Translations under genes and position numbers: made by a program | In this document: positions 51,337 through 60,900 of the stretch, piece after piece | How the letters are laid out: each line of letters opens with the position of its first letter | Position numbering within the stretch: position 1 is the first letter of the stretch | Notes under the pieces: generated by a model | The model's input: only the letters and a program-made list of their open reading frames with translations | Told to the model about the DNA's origin: nothing | Database searches by the model: none | Origin: Flavobacteriaceae bacterium | GTDB lineage: Bacteria; Bacteroidota; Bacteroidia; Flavobacteriales; Flavobacteriaceae | DNA length: 64,000 nucleotides | Direction: 5' to 3' | NCBI GenBank assembly: GCA_947451525.1 | Contig: CANFZM010000005.1 | Coordinates: 1-64,000, forward strand

Positions 51337-52176
51337 CTAAGGTAACCATTTTTTTACAAAGTTGGGTTTGCGTTTTTCAAGGAAGGCATCACGTCCTTCT
51401 TTGGCTTCGTCGGTCATGTAGGCTAAACGTGTTGCTTCACCAGCGAAAACTTGTTGACCAACCATGCCATCATCGGTTAAATTCATTGCAAATTTAAGCA
51501 TTTTTATAGAGGTAGGCGATTTGGCAAGGATTTCTTGTGCCCATTGATAGGCAGTATCTTCTAATTCATCGTGCGGAATTACGGCATTTACCATTCCCAT
51601 ATCCATAGCCTCTTGAGCCGAATAGTTTCTTCCTAAAAAGAAAATTTCTCGTGCTCTTTTTTGTCCCACCATCTTAGCCAAATAAGCCGATCCATAACCA
51701 CCATCAAAACTGGTTACATCGGCATCGGTTTGTTTGAAAATAGCATGTTCTTTACTTGCTAAAGTTAAATCGCACACCACATGCAAACTGTGACCACCAC
51801 CAACGGCCCAACCTGGAACGACACATATTACGGCTTTGGGCATGAAACGAATTAATCGTTGCACATCCAAAATATTCAATCTATGGTAACCATCTTCTCC
51901 AACATAACCTTGATGACCACGCGCTTTTTGATCGCCACCACTGCAAAAAGAATACACACCATCTCTACTAGAAGGTCCTTCGGCAGAAAGTAAAACCACT
52001 CCGATTGAAGTATCTTCTTGTGCATCGTGAAACGCTTGGAGTAATTCGGCAGTAGTTTTTGGTCGGAAGGCATTGCGCACATCCGGGCGATTGAAAGCAA
52101 TTCGGGCTACGCCATTGCATTTTTTATAGGTAATATCTTCAAATTCTCTTACGGTTACCCAATTTATTTCACTCAT
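51337..52176 (-). CDS. menB: 1,4-Dihydroxy-2-naphthoyl-CoA synthase
   Basis: The 279-residue crotonase-fold enzyme cyclises o-succinylbenzoyl-CoA to form the naphthoquinone ring. Key segments are INRPDVRNAFRPKT near 28, SGGDQKARGHQGYVG near 80, VPGWAVGGGHSLHVVCDLTL near 120 and SFDGGYGSAYLAKMVGQKRA near 155, the last carrying the conserved MenB aspartate and tyrosine region. The length is typical. It is the fourth menaquinone gene in the window; menE, menF and menH are not seen. Confidence 0.95.
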   Translation of the reverse strand: MSEINWVTVREFEDITYKKCNGVARIAFNRPDVRNAFRPKTTAELLQAFHDAQEDTSIGVVLLSAEGPSSRDGVYSFCSGGDQKARGHQGYVGEDGYHRLNILDVQRLIRFMPKAVICVVPGWAVGGGHSLHVVCDLTLASKEHAIFKQTDADVTSFDGGYGSAYLAKMVGQKRAREIFFLGRNYSAQEAMDMGMVNAVIPHDELEDTAYQWAQEILAKSPTSIKMLKFAMNLTDDGMVGQQVFAGEATRLAYMTDEAKEGRDAFLEKRKPNFVKKWLP

Positions 52177-52285
52177 TGAAAACTATTTATTATTTAATTT
52201 CGATTGTATTACTAATTTGTACTAATTTAGCGTAAAAATAAACGATTTTTTAGTTTCTATCACTAAAAGCCCTTTTAAAAATATT

Positions 52286-52711
52286 ATGAATCGATTTTTA
52301 TCTACCAAAAACACCTTTACAATCTCAATTCTTTGGGGAATAGTTTTGTTTTTAATTGTAATGCTTGCAATAAATTATGAAAAAGGGAACGACCCAATTA
52401 TTCCGATGATTATTGTTGCATTAGTTGCTGTATTTGTGCTTTGGGTTTTACTGGATACTCGATATGTTATTAAAAACAACTTTTTATTATATCGATCGGG
52501 ACCTATAAGAGGTAGAGTAGATATTTCTAAAATAAAATCTATCAAGCGATACTCTGGATTGAATGTGCCTGTAATGTTAAAGCCAGCATTAGATACTAAT
52601 GGTTTTATTATAACCTATAATGCATTTGATGATTTATTTATTTCTCCTATTCAAAGCGATATTTTTATTGCAGAAATGAAAAAGATTAATCCACAAATTG
52701 AAGTGATTTAA
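52286..52711 (+). CDS. Two-helix membrane protein with bacterial PH-like domain
   Basis: The 141-residue protein has two transmembrane helices (about 12-29 and 37-57) followed by a small PH-like domain (DTRYVIKNNFLLYRSGPIRG, ISKIKSIKRYSG, AFDDLFISPIQSDIFIAEMK). This matches the bPH/YyaB-like family found in many Bacteroidetes and Firmicutes. Function is not established. It is monocistronic, divergent from menB and followed by a strong terminator. Confidence 0.75.
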   Translation: MNRFLSTKNTFTISILWGIVLFLIVMLAINYEKGNDPIIPMIIVALVAVFVLWVLLDTRYVIKNNFLLYRSGPIRGRVDISKIKSIKRYSGLNVPVMLKPALDTNGFIITYNAFDDLFISPIQSDIFIAEMKKINPQIEVI

Positions 52712-52716
52712 TAAAG

Positions 52717-52747
52717 AAAGGTAAGCGAAATGCTTACCTTTTTTTTA
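52717..52747. terminator. Bidirectional intrinsic terminator
   Basis: AAAGGTAAGC (52717-52726) and GCTTACCTTT (52732-52741) form a perfect 10-bp stem with a GAAAT loop and trailing T. It lies between the convergent PH-domain and ygiD genes and reaches the ygiD stop. Confidence 0.85.
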
Positions 52748-53623
52748 TCCTATTTTCACCGAAGTCATTGTTAAAGAACCACCAACTGGTTTGTCGTTAA
52801 AGAAACTTATTGCATCGTTATTTTCTTGCAAGGCAATGTTATACAACAATGGGTAATAATGGTCTGGAGTTGGAATTGCTAGTTTTGCGGCACTGCCCAA
52901 TTTTTCATAATCAATAAGGGATTGGAAATCGCCAGAGGAAATTTTATCTTTAAAAATGGTATTCATTTCAATAGCCCAGTCAAAGCCGTATTCAGGTTCG
53001 TTAAGTTTATCCCATGCCACCATTCTAAGGTTGTGCACCATATTACCACTACCAATAATCAAAACACCTTTTTTACGTATGGATGACAATTGTTTAGCCA
53101 AATCATAATGGTATTGGGCGGGTTTGCTAAAATCGATACTCAATTGCAAAACGGGAATATCTGCATTGGGATACATATGACGAACAACCGTCCAGGTTCC
53201 GTGATCCAAACCCCAATCGTGGTCCAGTCCAACGGGAGTGGATGTAATTAATTCCGAAGTTGCTTTGGCTAATTCTGGATTTCCTTTGGCGGGATATTCC
53301 ACATCAAATAACGCTTGTGGAAAACCACCAAAATCGTGAATGGTTTTTGGATTTTCCATTGCCGTAATGTGCGTGCCATTGGTAAGCCAATGCGCCGAGA
53401 TTACTAAAACTGCTTTTGGTTTCTGAATTTCCTTTCCGAATTTTGCCCAAGTTCTAGAAAATTCATTGTCTTCTATTCCGTTCATTGGGGAACCATGACC
53501 TATAAATAGAACGGGTAATTTAGTATCTTCTTCGGTTAATTCTTTGGTCCAATTATAAAAAGGCTGTAGTGATGCCATAGTTGCTCCTCCTATTAGTGTT
53601 TTAATAAATTCAAGTCGTTTCAA
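52745..53623 (-). CDS. ygiD: Extradiol aromatic ring-opening dioxygenase, YgiD/DODA-like
   Basis: The 292-residue enzyme belongs to the LigB-type extradiol dioxygenases related to 4,5-DOPA dioxygenase. Typical residues are FIGHGSPMNGIEDNEF near 42, ISAHWLTNGTH near 76, GLDHDWGLDHGTWTVVRHMY near 152 and GSGNMVHNLRM near 193; the histidines bind Zn or Fe. It is preceded by a hydrophobic N-terminus (IKTLIGGATMASLQPFYNW) that could be a signal or anchor, absent from E. coli YgiD. Substrate unknown. Confidence 0.85.
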   Translation of the reverse strand: MKRLEFIKTLIGGATMASLQPFYNWTKELTEEDTKLPVLFIGHGSPMNGIEDNEFSRTWAKFGKEIQKPKAVLVISAHWLTNGTHITAMENPKTIHDFGGFPQALFDVEYPAKGNPELAKATSELITSTPVGLDHDWGLDHGTWTVVRHMYPNADIPVLQLSIDFSKPAQYHYDLAKQLSSIRKKGVLIIGSGNMVHNLRMVAWDKLNEPEYGFDWAIEMNTIFKDKISSGDFQSLIDYEKLGSAAKLAIPTPDHYYPLLYNIALQENNDAISFFNDKPVGGSLTMTSVKIG

Positions 53624-53737
53624 AATCCAATCATTTGTACCTATAAATATAAGGCAATCTTTCGATTATAAAAGATAATTATTAAAGATTAACATGCTAA
53701 AGGTTGCAATAGGAGCGTAGTTAATAGACTAGTTCAA

Positions 53738-54310
53738 TTATCTAACCACAATATCGTATTTTTCTAGAAGTCCTTTTAAACCATCTACAGAAAAAACTGC
53801 TTTCTTGATTTTATTTTTTTCGGGGTCAATAACATAGTCGTAACTAGTAGAAAAATCGGCTTTGTTGGCAATAGTGTCAATGAAAACGGCTCTTCGCAAG
53901 TTGCAGTTATCAAATAAAACTTCGGTTAAATCACTCGACATGAAATCGATGGCAATCATACTGCAATTGATGAATTGCATTTTTTTAAGTTTTAAAGCAT
54001 AAAATTTAGCGTAATCGAGCAGGCAATCGATAAAGTGAAATTCAAAAATTACTTGATCGGTCATGGCAAAATTAACGCTTGTAAAATTGCATCGGTTAAA
54101 AAATACGCCACGCAACGACACATAATTAATTTTGGTTTCTTGAAAATTACAATCGAAGAAATTACAATCAATGAAGGTTACAGTTTGAAAAGTACACTTT
54201 CTAAAATCGCAATTATAGAAGTTGCAATTTTCAAAATCTTTGTATTTGGTAGTGGTGTCGTCTAGAATTTGATCTCTAAATTCTTGGTCAAGGATATAAT
54301 CGGCGCGCAT
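53738..54310 (-). CDS. Pentapeptide-repeat protein
   Basis: The 190-residue protein contains tandem pentapeptide repeats of the A(D/N)LxN class at about 25-155, visible as FENCNFYNCDFRKCTF, FIDCNFFDCNF and LFDNCNLRRAVF. These fold into a right-handed square helix. Some family members mimic DNA and protect gyrase (Qnr, MfpA), but most have unknown roles, and nothing here supports a gyrase link. There is no signal peptide. The cysteine at nearly every repeat position is typical of the subgroup. Confidence 0.85.
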   Translation of the reverse strand: MRADYILDQEFRDQILDDTTTKYKDFENCNFYNCDFRKCTFQTVTFIDCNFFDCNFQETKINYVSLRGVFFNRCNFTSVNFAMTDQVIFEFHFIDCLLDYAKFYALKLKKMQFINCSMIAIDFMSSDLTEVLFDNCNLRRAVFIDTIANKADFSTSYDYVIDPEKNKIKKAVFSVDGLKGLLEKYDIVVR

Positions 54311-54415
54311 ATTGTTTTTTTAAGACTGTAAAATTACTGAAAATAAATACATTTTAGGACTAACAATTGTTGATAAATTTACTTGTTAATTACGGATGCT
54401 GTTTAACTAAAGTGA

Positions 54416-54423
54416 TACATTTG
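54416..54423 (+). promoter_or_regulatory. -7 element of guaC
   Basis: TACATTTG, a TAnnTTTG match, 15 bases upstream of the ATG at 54439. Confidence 0.45.
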
Positions 54424-54438
54424 AAATCTAGAAAATAA

Positions 54439-55485
54439 ATGAAAATGAGAATAGAAAACGACCTTAAATTAGGCTTTAAAGATGTCATGATACGTCCAAA
54501 ACGATCTACTCTAAACAGCAGATCCCAAGTTTCTTTAGAACGTGAATTTAAGTTTATGCACAGCACTTCCCAATGGACTGGAGTGCCAATTATGGCTGCC
54601 AATATGGACACGGTGGGTACCTTTGAAATGGCATTGGCATTGGCAAAAGAAAAACTTTTTACTGCAATACACAAGCACTATTCGGTTGCCGAATGGAATG
54701 AATTTATAAAAAATGCTCCTGCTACTATTTCAGATTATATTGCTGTAAGTACTGGAACAGGCAAGGAAGATTTGAATAAAATTGCTGCAATTTTAGAGCA
54801 TAATCCGCAACTAAAATATATTTGTATTGATGTTGCTAATGGCTATTCGGAACATTTTGTAGGTTTTTTACAGAAAGCCCGAAAACAATTTCCAGATAAA
54901 GTAATTATTGCGGGAAATGTGGTTACTGGCGAAATGGTGGAAGAATTGCTTTTGGCTGGAGCCGATATTATTAAAGTTGGAATAGGACCAGGGTCGGTTT
55001 GTACTACTAGGGTGAAAACGGGAGTAGGCTACCCGCAACTTTCTGCCATAATTGAATGTGCCGATGCTGCACATGGTCTTGGCGGACATATTGTTAGTGA
55101 TGGCGGATGCTCTACCCCAGGAGATGTGGCAAAGGCTTTTGGAGCCGGAGCCGATTTTGTAATGTTGGGCGGAATGCTTGCTGGACATGCCGAAAGTGGT
55201 GGAACTCTGGTAGAAATTGATGGTGAAAAATTCAAACAGTTTTATGGAATGAGTTCGGAAACGGCAATGAACAAACACGTTGGTGGCGTTGCCGAATATA
55301 GAGCAAGCGAAGGGAAAACAGTACAAGTTCCTTTTAAAGGAGCAGTTATCGGAACGTTATTGGATATTTTAGGAGGATTACGAAGTACGTGTACTTATGT
55401 GGGTGCTTCTAAATTGAAAGAATTGACTAAAAGAACTACTTTTATTCTGGTTTCCGAACAAGAAAATACTGTTTTTACTAAGTAA
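54439..55485 (+). CDS. guaC: GMP reductase
   Basis: The 348-residue enzyme reduces GMP to IMP with NADPH, feeding guanine nucleotides back to adenine synthesis. The catalytic cysteine is C188 in [20 protein letters not shown]; other IMPDH/GMPR landmarks are [16 protein letters not shown] near 50, DVANGYSE near 131 and [20 protein letters not shown] near 220. No CBS domains are present, which fits GuaC rather than IMP dehydrogenase. A second in-frame ATG at 54445 could also serve as the start. Confidence 0.92.
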   Translation: MKMRIENDLKLGFKDVMIRPKRSTLNSRSQVSLEREFKFMHSTSQWTGVPIMAANMDTVGTFEMALALAKEKLFTAIHKHYSVAEWNEFIKNAPATISDYIAVSTGTGKEDLNKIAAILEHNPQLKYICIDVANGYSEHFVGFLQKARKQFPDKVIIAGNVVTGEMVEELLLAGADIIKVGIGPGSVCTTRVKTGVGYPQLSAIIECADAAHGLGGHIVSDGGCSTPGDVAKAFGAGADFVMLGGMLAGHAESGGTLVEIDGEKFKQFYGMSSETAMNKHVGGVAEYRASEGKTVQVPFKGAVIGTLLDILGGLRSTCTYVGASKLKELTKRTTFILVSEQENTVFTK

Positions 55486-55506
55486 TTTGGTTGAAAATAA
55501 ATGTTC

Positions 55507-55530
55507 TCGCAAAGACGCAGAGGCGCAAAG
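55507..55530. repeat. Dispersed CGCAAAG-type intergenic repeat
   Basis: The stretch contains GCAAAGACGCAGAGGCGCAA, with three spaced CGCA words. The same kind of sequence occurs repeatedly between genes in many Bacteroidetes. It lies between guaC and the MFS gene and looks non-coding. Confidence 0.45.
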
Positions 55531-55594
55531 TAATTTATAATAAATTGCGATGTTGCTTCTTACTGTAGATAGATATTAAGTTTTAAATTAAAAT

Positions 55595-56878
55595 ATGAAA
55601 AAGTTACATCCTTCGTCGGTTGCTGTTTCGGGCTTTTTTTATAAAAATCCGGTGTTGAAAATAAAGGAATTTTTGGCTTTTCTTTCTACTCGATTCGGAT
55701 TGATTTTTGCATTGAATATGCAATCTACTATTTTGTATTATTGGGTGTATCATATTACCAATAACAAACTTTCTTTAGGTTTTGTGGGTCTTGCCGAAGT
55801 AATTCCGGCTATAGGATTTTCCTTAATTGCTGGGCATTATGTGGATCAAAGTGAAAAGCGGAAAATGGTGGTTCGGTGTCTTTCGGGATATTTAGTTACC
55901 GCAATTTGTTTATTTGCAATAGCATTACCTTTTACCGAGAAAAGGATTTCGGTTTCTTTTATGGTAGGCTTAATTTACTTTTTTGTGTTTATTGGCGGTA
56001 TTCTTCGTTCGTTTTTTAGTCCGTCGATGTTTTCTCTTTTCGGATTAATAGTTCCGAGAGAGCATTTTCCTAATGCAACAAGTTGGAGTAGTATGTCTTG
56101 GCAAATGGGTTCGGTATTGGGGCCATTAGTAGCAGGGGTTTTTATTGCTTTTTTCGGAATTGCCACTGGACTATTTGCAGTAATTTGTGTTGTTTTACTG
56201 ATTTATTTCCCTCTTTTTCACATTAAAGTAAAACCCATTTTAAAGCGGGAAAAAGAACCCATATTACATAGTATAAAAGAAGGTTTGAAATTTGTTATTC
56301 AAACACCAACCTTATTAGCAGCGCAATGTTTGGATATGTTTTCGGTATTATTTGGAGGAGCCGTTGCTTTGTTGCCTGTGTACCAAAAAGAAATATTGCA
56401 TGTAAATGAAATAGGCTTTGGGATTTTGCGGGCTGCACCCGGAATAGGAGCCTTACTCACCTTAGGATTATTAGCGTTTTTGCCATTAAAAACCAATCCG
56501 GGGAATAAACTTTTTCTTTGCGTTACCGGATTTGCATTATCTATAATAGTATTTGGAATATCTACTAATTTCTACCTTTCGTTTGCGATGCTATTACTAT
56601 CTGGAATGTTGGATGCAGTGAGTGTAGTTATTCGAAGTACTATTTTACAACTCGTTACTCCAGATGCTATGCGCGGTAGGGTTTCTGCTGTGAATACTAT
56701 GTTTGTAAGTTCATCTAACGAATTTGGAGATTTTGAGAGTGGCGTAATGGCTAACTGGCTCGGAACCGTTAGGGCAGTGGTTGTTGGTGGCTGTCTTACT
56801 TTGGGAGTTATCGCTTTCACATTTGTAAAAGTACCCCAATTGCGGAATTTCACATTTGATAATAAAAAAGAAGAATAA
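55595..56878 (+). CDS. MFS transporter
   Basis: The 427-residue inner-membrane protein has twelve predicted helices in two halves. The inter-helix 2-3 loop GHYVDQSEKRKMVV is the variant of the MFS signature seen in the EntS/MFS_3 group of exporters. A C-terminal MRGRVSAVNTMFVSSSNEFG segment is also typical of that group. Drug, siderophore or metabolite efflux is possible; the substrate is unknown. It is monocistronic. Confidence 0.85.
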   Translation: MKKLHPSSVAVSGFFYKNPVLKIKEFLAFLSTRFGLIFALNMQSTILYYWVYHITNNKLSLGFVGLAEVIPAIGFSLIAGHYVDQSEKRKMVVRCLSGYLVTAICLFAIALPFTEKRISVSFMVGLIYFFVFIGGILRSFFSPSMFSLFGLIVPREHFPNATSWSSMSWQMGSVLGPLVAGVFIAFFGIATGLFAVICVVLLIYFPLFHIKVKPILKREKEPILHSIKEGLKFVIQTPTLLAAQCLDMFSVLFGGAVALLPVYQKEILHVNEIGFGILRAAPGIGALLTLGLLAFLPLKTNPGNKLFLCVTGFALSIIVFGISTNFYLSFAMLLLSGMLDAVSVVIRSTILQLVTPDAMRGRVSAVNTMFVSSSNEFGDFESGVMANWLGTVRAVVVGGCLTLGVIAFTFVKVPQLRNFTFDNKKEE

Positions 56879-56918
56879 TTTCTTTTAAAATTAGAGCATA
56901 CTAAGACAAAAGATACCT

Positions 56919-56926
56919 TAAATTTG
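56919..56926 (+). promoter_or_regulatory. -7 element of the gene at 56936
   Basis: TAAATTTG, a TAnnTTTG match, overlaps the in-frame TTG at 56924 and ends nine bases before the ATG at 56936. Confidence 0.45.
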
Positions 56927-56935
56927 TTAAAAAAA

Positions 56936-57529
56936 ATGAGCGCCGACAAACAGATACTTTCCAAATTAGAAAAATGTGCTGACACTAATGACCTTCAGGG
57001 TTTTAGTTCATACATAGACGAGTTATTAATGGTTACAGATGTTACCAACGCTAGCCTTTTATTATCGGCATTTTTATTAAATAGGCATACCACTTCTAAT
57101 TCTAAAGATACCGCCAAGTTGCTAGAGATTATTCTTAATAGTAATGACGAGTTGGCAATGATTAATTTTCCAGATAATTGTTTTTTTCAAGCAGCAGTTT
57201 TAAAAGGATCGATGGAACTTTATGAGTGCTATATGGAAGAAGCAATTGAATCCTACCTTTATGATAAATCGGAGGATGAGGCTTATACTTGTTATATGAA
57301 TTTGAATACTATTGCGGAACGTTATAACGATTTGATTTTTGATCGGATTCCGAAATACATCAAAGGGAAAGATTTTAAAAGCGCTGTTTCTAAATATGAA
57401 AAAGATTCCAACTTGGTTTTGATTGATGAAGATGATGTTGCAATCATGGAAAAAGTTATTGAAAATTACAACGGAATTCTTGGTAGGAGAGATATCTTGA
57501 AAGATTTGGAAGCAAGAATGGTGAATTGA
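56936..57529 (+). CDS. Conserved hypothetical cytoplasmic helical protein
   Basis: The 197-residue acidic protein is all-helical, with no signal or membrane segment. Segments such as DLQGFSSYIDELLMVTDV, FFQAAVLKGSMELYECYMEE and YNGILGRRDILKDLEARM show amphipathic helices, possibly a small repeat scaffold. I cannot name the family. The ATG at 56936 is used, because an in-frame TTG at 56924 lies inside the -7 element. A terminator shared with the tRNA follows. Confidence 0.75.
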   Translation: MSADKQILSKLEKCADTNDLQGFSSYIDELLMVTDVTNASLLLSAFLLNRHTTSNSKDTAKLLEIILNSNDELAMINFPDNCFFQAAVLKGSMELYECYMEEAIESYLYDKSEDEAYTCYMNLNTIAERYNDLIFDRIPKYIKGKDFKSAVSKYEKDSNLVLIDEDDVAIMEKVIENYNGILGRRDILKDLEARMVN

Positions 57530-57562
57530 TAATTATTTTTGTGACTTTGGATAAGTTATAAT

Positions 57563-57606
57563 AAAAAACCCTAAAAACTTAAATTATAAGTATTTAGGGT
57601 TTTTTC
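57563..57606. terminator. Bidirectional terminator between gene and tRNA
   Basis: AAAAAACCCTAAA pairs with TTTAGGGTTTTTT, and ACTT/AAGT extend the stem towards a 7-base loop. It lies between the stop at 57529 and the 3' end of the tRNA on the opposite strand. Confidence 0.8.
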
Positions 57607-57609
57607 TTG

Positions 57610-57683
57610 TGACCTCGACTGGATTCAAACCAGTAACCTCTTGAGCCGTAATCAAGTGCGCTATTCAGTTGCGCCACGAGGCC
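57610..57683 (-). tRNA. tRNA-Arg (anticodon ACG)
   Basis: On the minus strand a 74-base cloverleaf begins GGCCTCGTGG. The acceptor stem GGCCTCG pairs with CGAGGTC (one G-T pair), leaving discriminator A. The anticodon arm is CTTGA-TTACGGC-TCAAG, giving anticodon ACG (read as ICG after deamination). The T arm is ACTGG-TTTGAAT-CCAGT. The CCA end is not encoded. Confidence 0.95.
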
Positions 57684-57767
57684 TTTTTTGTGGGTGCAAA
57701 TATAGGAATAATATTGGTATTTGCAAACGAGAAAGCCAAAATTAATTATTTATTTTTAATTCAAAAA

Positions 57768-57920
57768 TCAACTATCTAGTGCTCTTTTAGTTATATAATA
57801 CCGCCACCCAATTAATGCCATTTGCCATTTTTTTGCCTTCGTGATATCTAGTTGTTGTTTAGTAAAACTCGGCAAAAGCAGCTTGTTTAGTCTTGCTAAA
57901 ATTTTAAATATTATCAACAT
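57768..57920 (-). CDS. Short conserved-looking basic protein, 50 residues
   Basis: A minus-strand ORF runs from the ATG at 57918-57920 to a TGA at 57768-57770. It encodes a lysine- and leucine-rich peptide: MLIIFKILARLNKLLLPSFT, then KQQLDITKAKKWQMALIGWR, then YYITKRALDS. The pattern of a hydrophobic amphipathic N-terminus, then D-(I/L)-(T/S)-KAxKWQ and a GWRYY motif, recalls short flavobacterial hypothetical proteins. It follows the giant surface-protein gene in the opposite reading direction of the tRNA spacing, only four bases after its stop side. Function unknown; it could bind membranes or nucleic acid. Confidence 0.6.
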   Translation of the reverse strand: MLIIFKILARLNKLLLPSFTKQQLDITKAKKWQMALIGWRYYITKRALDS

Positions 57921-57924
57921 ACAA

Positions 57925-60900
57925 TTATCGTTTTAAAGTAAAATGACCTTTAGCAGTTCTGCCATCATCGAATTGGATGTTATACCAATAATCGTCTGCA
58001 GGGGCTAAATTTCCATTATAAAGACCATCCCAACCATCTTCTGTAGGGGTAATTTGTTTTATGAATTTACCGTAACGATCAAAGATTTTAATAATAGAGT
58101 TCGAATAGAATTTGTCGTTTGCTCCTTTAATATTCCAATAATCGTTAAACCCATCACCATTTGGCGTGAAGTATTTTGGTACACCAAGAACCGAAATGGT
58201 TTGTTGAGCAATACCACATCCATTTAAATCTTTAATATAAATGGTATGTATTCCCATAGGAACATTTTCAAAGAAATTAGAAAACTGGTATGGTCCATAA
58301 GGATCTTCAATGCTATACATATAATTTCCGTTTCCAGTAACCACAACTTCTACAGTATCTAAATCGGTTAAATCTACTACGTTGATATGGTCTATAGAGG
58401 CAATTACCGAAGTAGTAACTTCAATAGTTCTAGATTCGGTGCAGCCTGCAGCAGTTGTTACTATAACGGAGTAACTTCCGCCAGCATTAACGGTTAAGGA
58501 ATAATTAGTTGCACCAGGAATTAAAACGCTATTCAAGTACCATTGGTAGGTATAAATGTTAGTTGGTGTTCCGTTAAGAACTCCTGCATTAATTGTTACG
58601 GTAAAGGTTGGAAGATTGGTACATACTAATTGATTTGCCCATCCATTTGGATTTAAATCGATATTTGGAATTGGATTTACTACAAAATTTAATGTAGTTG
58701 TTGCAGGACAACTTGCATTTAACGGATTGGTAATGGTTACAAGTACATTTTGAGTTCCTGTGTTGAAAGTAGTTGGAAGATGCGGTAACACTTGTCCGTT
58801 TTGTAAAGTAAAGGAAATGTTCATACCAGTTTGGGTTCCTAGAAGAATACTTTCAAAGTTTGTGGTGTCAAATGGATAAATTCCGTTTTGCAAAGCAGGA
58901 TTCGCTTCGTTATCACATTTATTTAATTGTATTGCTGGTATGGTGAAAATTTGAGGCAATTTATCAACGATAAATGTTATTGTTTCTTCATCATAACAAG
59001 GTCCGTTGGATGCTTGCGTAAGATTGTTGGTTACTCTAACGGTTATAGTTTGGGTAGTATTTACGGTGAAGGTTGGAATTGGGTTTATTACCGTTCCAGT
59101 GGCATCATAATAAGTTACCGTTTTGTTGGTTTGTCCGTTAAGGATAGTTGCCTGAAGTGTTGAGGTGTCAAATGTAAAAATACCATCTTGATCATTATCG
59201 CAATTACGGATAGTATTAGCAGCATTTACAGGTGTAGCCACCGGAAGTGCTTCTGCTGTTAGGGTGATAAATGGCCCTAATCCGAAGCAACCTTGGTAAT
59301 TATTACTGTCTATTCTTACGTAAATCAATTGTTGGTTGATTGTTGTATTTCTATATGCTGCAGGATTAATGGCATTGGTTTGCGCCAAAGCATCGGCATT
59401 ATTAGCATAATATTTTATGGTATAATTCGAACTTGGTATTGGCAAAATAGCATTGATATCATTCGTTACACTACTAAAATTAAATACGGAAGTCCCATCG
59501 GTATCCGAAGAAACACCAGTAACGCTATCATCACAAAGAGTGAAATATTTATGAAAAGTAGCAGCATTAATTTGGGTAACCGATACAATTAAATTTATTT
59601 GACCTACACTAAAACAGCCATGTACACTTTCTACTCTCACCCAAACGGTTCCGCTACCGCTGTTGTAAACAATAGGGTTGGCTATTTTAACCAAAGGATC
59701 ATTAGTGTTTGCTCCGGCTTGTGTTGTGAAATAAGTGAACGTTTCTGTAGAAAAGTTGGTGGATATTTGTGAATTGTTAACCGTTAAGTTAAAATCGGAA
59801 ATTCCATCGGTATCATTATCACATTGTTTTAAGGTAATAGGACTTGTTAAGACTGGTAAAGCATAAGTAGTAAGCGTTGCGGGAGCAGATACCAATCCGC
59901 ATTTATTTCCGTTTTTGTTCAAAATAACTTTGTACTGATAGCCACTCATAGATGGGCTAACACTTGAAATTGCCAAGGTGTTAGTAGTTGCTCCAGAATA
60001 AATAGCATTATTAACCACGTTTGCCCATGTGGTTCCGTTGTAAATTAGCCATTGGTAGGAAGTAACGGTATTGGAAGTAATGGTAAAAGTAGCATTTTGA
60101 TTTTCACATGTTATTGCATCTTGCGGTTGTACGGTTATGGTTATTGGTGCTCCAATGACATAATCTTGACTCGGGATAATATATGCAGGACCACTAGTTA
60201 CAATTCCGTTTGCATTTACTACTGGAGGAACAGCAGTTCCTAATGTTCCAGCACCGCTGTCAAATTGAGTATAACCTGCTTCTGCAGCATCTAAACAACC
60301 ATCGGAATCACTATCAATATCCAAATAATTATTAAGTGCATCGGCATCGGTATTGGCAAGGGTATAATTTAGAAGGTTGCTATCTGGTGTTGTTTCAACC
60401 GAATCTGCTAAACCGTTTACTCCAAAAGCATTTCCGTCGATTACTCCATTTAAATTAGCATCTAATGCACCTGAACCAGATTCATTTACATCGAAAATCC
60501 CGTCGTTATCGGAATCTAAATCTAAATAATCTATAACTCCATCGGCATCCGAATCTACAGGAGTAATTCCGGTTCCAAATGCATCGTCCATTCCGTCGTG
60601 GTTGGCATCCACATGAGAAATAGGGGTGAAGGTTGCTCCTTGTGCTTCTATATAATCTAAAATTCCGTCATTATCACTATCTAAATCGGCTTGGTCTGGA
60701 ACGCCATCATTATCCGAATCTTTAGATATGCAAGTAGCATGTAATTTGAAAGTTGCTCTATCGCCAAGGGTTTCCGAAAGATTTTTATGCGTAAAAATTA
60801 GGGTATTGGAATTATTAGTTAAAAATTTGAATGTTCCTGCACCTGCTGCTAATGGGACAGTGCTGTTAAGTCGGAAACGAATTTCAAAAGAGGAATATTG

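Noticed and set aside
59293..59592. Plus-strand ORFs opposite the giant surface protein
   Set aside because: They are antisense to a continuous 1692-codon gene, with erratic composition rich in C, Y and I, no domains and no promoter.
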